Assembly (NCBI GenBank): GCA_946478915.1
Contig: CAMLER010000309.1
Location: 1-6,355 of the forward strand
Origin: an uncultured Chryseolinea sp.
GTDB taxonomy: Bacteria; Bacteroidota; Bacteroidia; Cytophagales; Cyclobacteriaceae
Direction: 5' to 3'
DNA length: 6,355 nt
Within the stretch, counting starts at the first letter, position 1. The number at the start of each line of letters is the position of its first letter. Positions 5,394-6,355 of the stretch are shown here, one piece after another. The translations under genes and the position numbers were made by a program. The notes beneath the pieces were generated by a model. The model was not told where the DNA came from and searched no databases. It saw nothing but the letters and a program-made list of their open reading frames with translations.

Positions 5394-6355
5394 GTGTTTT
5401 GTTTACACATTCGTATTTCTACAAATTTGATGAAAAGCAATGGCGGTTTAAACAGCCTTACCCGCCGCTTGCTACAATTCTGGCCGCAGCGGTAATAAGA
5501 CAACGGGGCTATGACGTTTCGCTCTTCGATACAAATTTGCGAGACGATCCAATGGAGATATTGCCGGTTCTGCAAACCGTTCGGCCAAAATATTTAGTGA
5601 TTTATGATGATGGGTTCAATTACCTCAGCAAAATGTGCCTTACCAATATGCGGGAAGCTGCATTTCGGATGGCTGAGGTTAGCAAAGAATTTGGATGTAC
5701 AGTAATTGTTTCCAGCTCTGATGCTGCAGATCATTATGAAAAATATTTTACTCATGCTGTAGACTATGTGATACGGGGCGAAGGAGAGGAAACACTAAAG
5801 GAATTGCTTGATACATTAGAGAAAAATGGGGATGCTGCGCTTATTCCGGGAGTTGCTTTCAGGCGCGAAGGTCAGGTCAGGGTTACGGCTGCAAGATCTG
5901 TTATCAGGGACCTGGACATTTTACCCCTACCCGCCTGGGATCTCGTAGATATACAGGCATACCGAAGTATTTGGATGGAGCACCATGGTTATTTTTCCTT
6001 GAATGTGGCAACGACGCGCGGATGTCCCTTTAAATGTAATTGGTGTGCGAAGCCAATTTATGGAAACCGATATACTTCACGGTCGCCCGCTCACGTCGTT
6101 GGCGAAATTGAGTTCCTTCTGCGAAACTACGCACCAGACTATTTCTGGATGTGCGATGATATTTTCGGATTAAAACCTGGCTGGGTTCAGGAATTCCGCG
6201 ATGAGCTGGCGATCAGAAATATCGGCATCAGATACAAAATCCAATCCCGCGTTGACCTTTTGCTTCAGGAAGATACTTTAGATGCCCTTTCACAATCGGG
6301 CGTCGATACTATTTGGGTGGGGGCAGAGTCCGGATCACAAAAGATCCTTGACGCA
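5390..6355 (+). CDS. B12-binding-domain radical SAM protein, N-terminal part, runs off right edge
   Basis: The frame is open for 322 codons from the ATG in the ATGA overlap at 5390-5393 to the window end. The N-terminal half (about 20-145) resembles the cobalamin-binding Rossmann-like domain of class B radical SAM enzymes: PYPPLATILAAAVIRQRGYD, DTNL at 47-50, and the closing signature VIRGEGEETLKELL at 127-140. The canonical DxHxxG is absent, so any cobalamin would lack the His ligand. The linker LPLPAWDLVD (178-187) leads to the radical SAM core. Cys212, Cys216 and Cys219 (CPFKCNWC) bind the 4Fe-4S cluster, and GAESGSQKILD (311-321) is a typical later strand contacting SAM. Members are usually 450-600 residues and carry out methylations, ring formations or rearrangements on unactivated carbons; the substrate here cannot be told. 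Coupling to the glycosyltransferase and nucleotidyltransferase genes suggests action on a shared glycan, lipid or metabolite. Confidence 0.92.
   Translation, partial: MSVLFTHSYFYKFDEKQWRFKQPYPPLATILAAAVIRQRGYDVSLFDTNLRDDPMEILPVLQTVRPKYLVIYDDGFNYLSKMCLTNMREAAFRMAEVSKEFGCTVIVSSSDAADHYEKYFTHAVDYVIRGEGEETLKELLDTLEKNGDAALIPGVAFRREGQVRVTAARSVIRDLDILPLPAWDLVDIQAYRSIWMEHHGYFSLNVATTRGCPFKCNWCAKPIYGNRYTSRSPAHVVGEIEFLLRNYAPDYFWMCDDIFGLKPGWVQEFRDELAIRNIGIRYKIQSRVDLLLQEDTLDALSQSGVDTIWVGAESGSQKILDA

Noticed and set aside
5351..5575. 74-codon minus-strand open frame over the junction of the nucleotidyltransferase and radical SAM genes
   Set aside because: It is antisense to two well-supported coding frames and shows no recognisable domain.

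Overview
The window looks like a chromosomal segment of a Bacteroidota bacterium, perhaps a Cytophagales-like lineage. This is inferred from three things: the style of the proteins (a DUF4140/DUF4139 MuiA-like secreted protein, and an acetyl-CoA synthetase with GHNLGTAEIE where the enterobacterial enzymes have GHRxGTAEIE), the lack of clear Shine-Dalgarno sequences before any start, and AT-rich promoters without obvious -35/-10 sigma70 boxes. No rRNA, tRNA, phage, transposase or CRISPR signal was seen, so the placement rests on protein style alone.

Layout. Positions 1-874 (minus) hold the N-terminal 291 codons of a MuiA-family protein that continues beyond the left edge. Positions 875-1561 carry no gene. 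Most of this gap is a tandem array of three related units of about 170-200 bp. Each unit opens with heptamers of the type GTTTGAG, followed by a CTCGAG-rich foldback and an AT-rich module; more heptamers close the array beside the end of the next gene. Positions 1562-3454 (minus) encode a complete acetyl-CoA synthetase (acs). Positions 3455-3576 are a divergent intergenic region with a perfect 6-bp inverted repeat just upstream of the acs start.

From 3577 to the right edge, three plus-strand genes are packed without gaps: a family 2 glycosyltransferase, a winged-helix plus nucleotidyltransferase-fold protein of unknown substrate, and a B12-binding-domain radical SAM enzyme cut by the window end. 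Both junctions are ATGA overlaps (4398-4401 and 5390-5393), so the three are almost certainly cotranscribed and translationally coupled.

How the genes relate. acs is central metabolism (acetate activation) and has no evident link to its neighbours. The MuiA-like protein is a separate envelope-associated gene. The glycosyltransferase/nucleotidyltransferase/radical SAM operon is the accessory and least characterised part. Its content suggests building or modifying a glycan or glycosylated lipid or metabolite, but the product cannot be told from the sequence. The two most interesting items are this operon and the structured repeat array.
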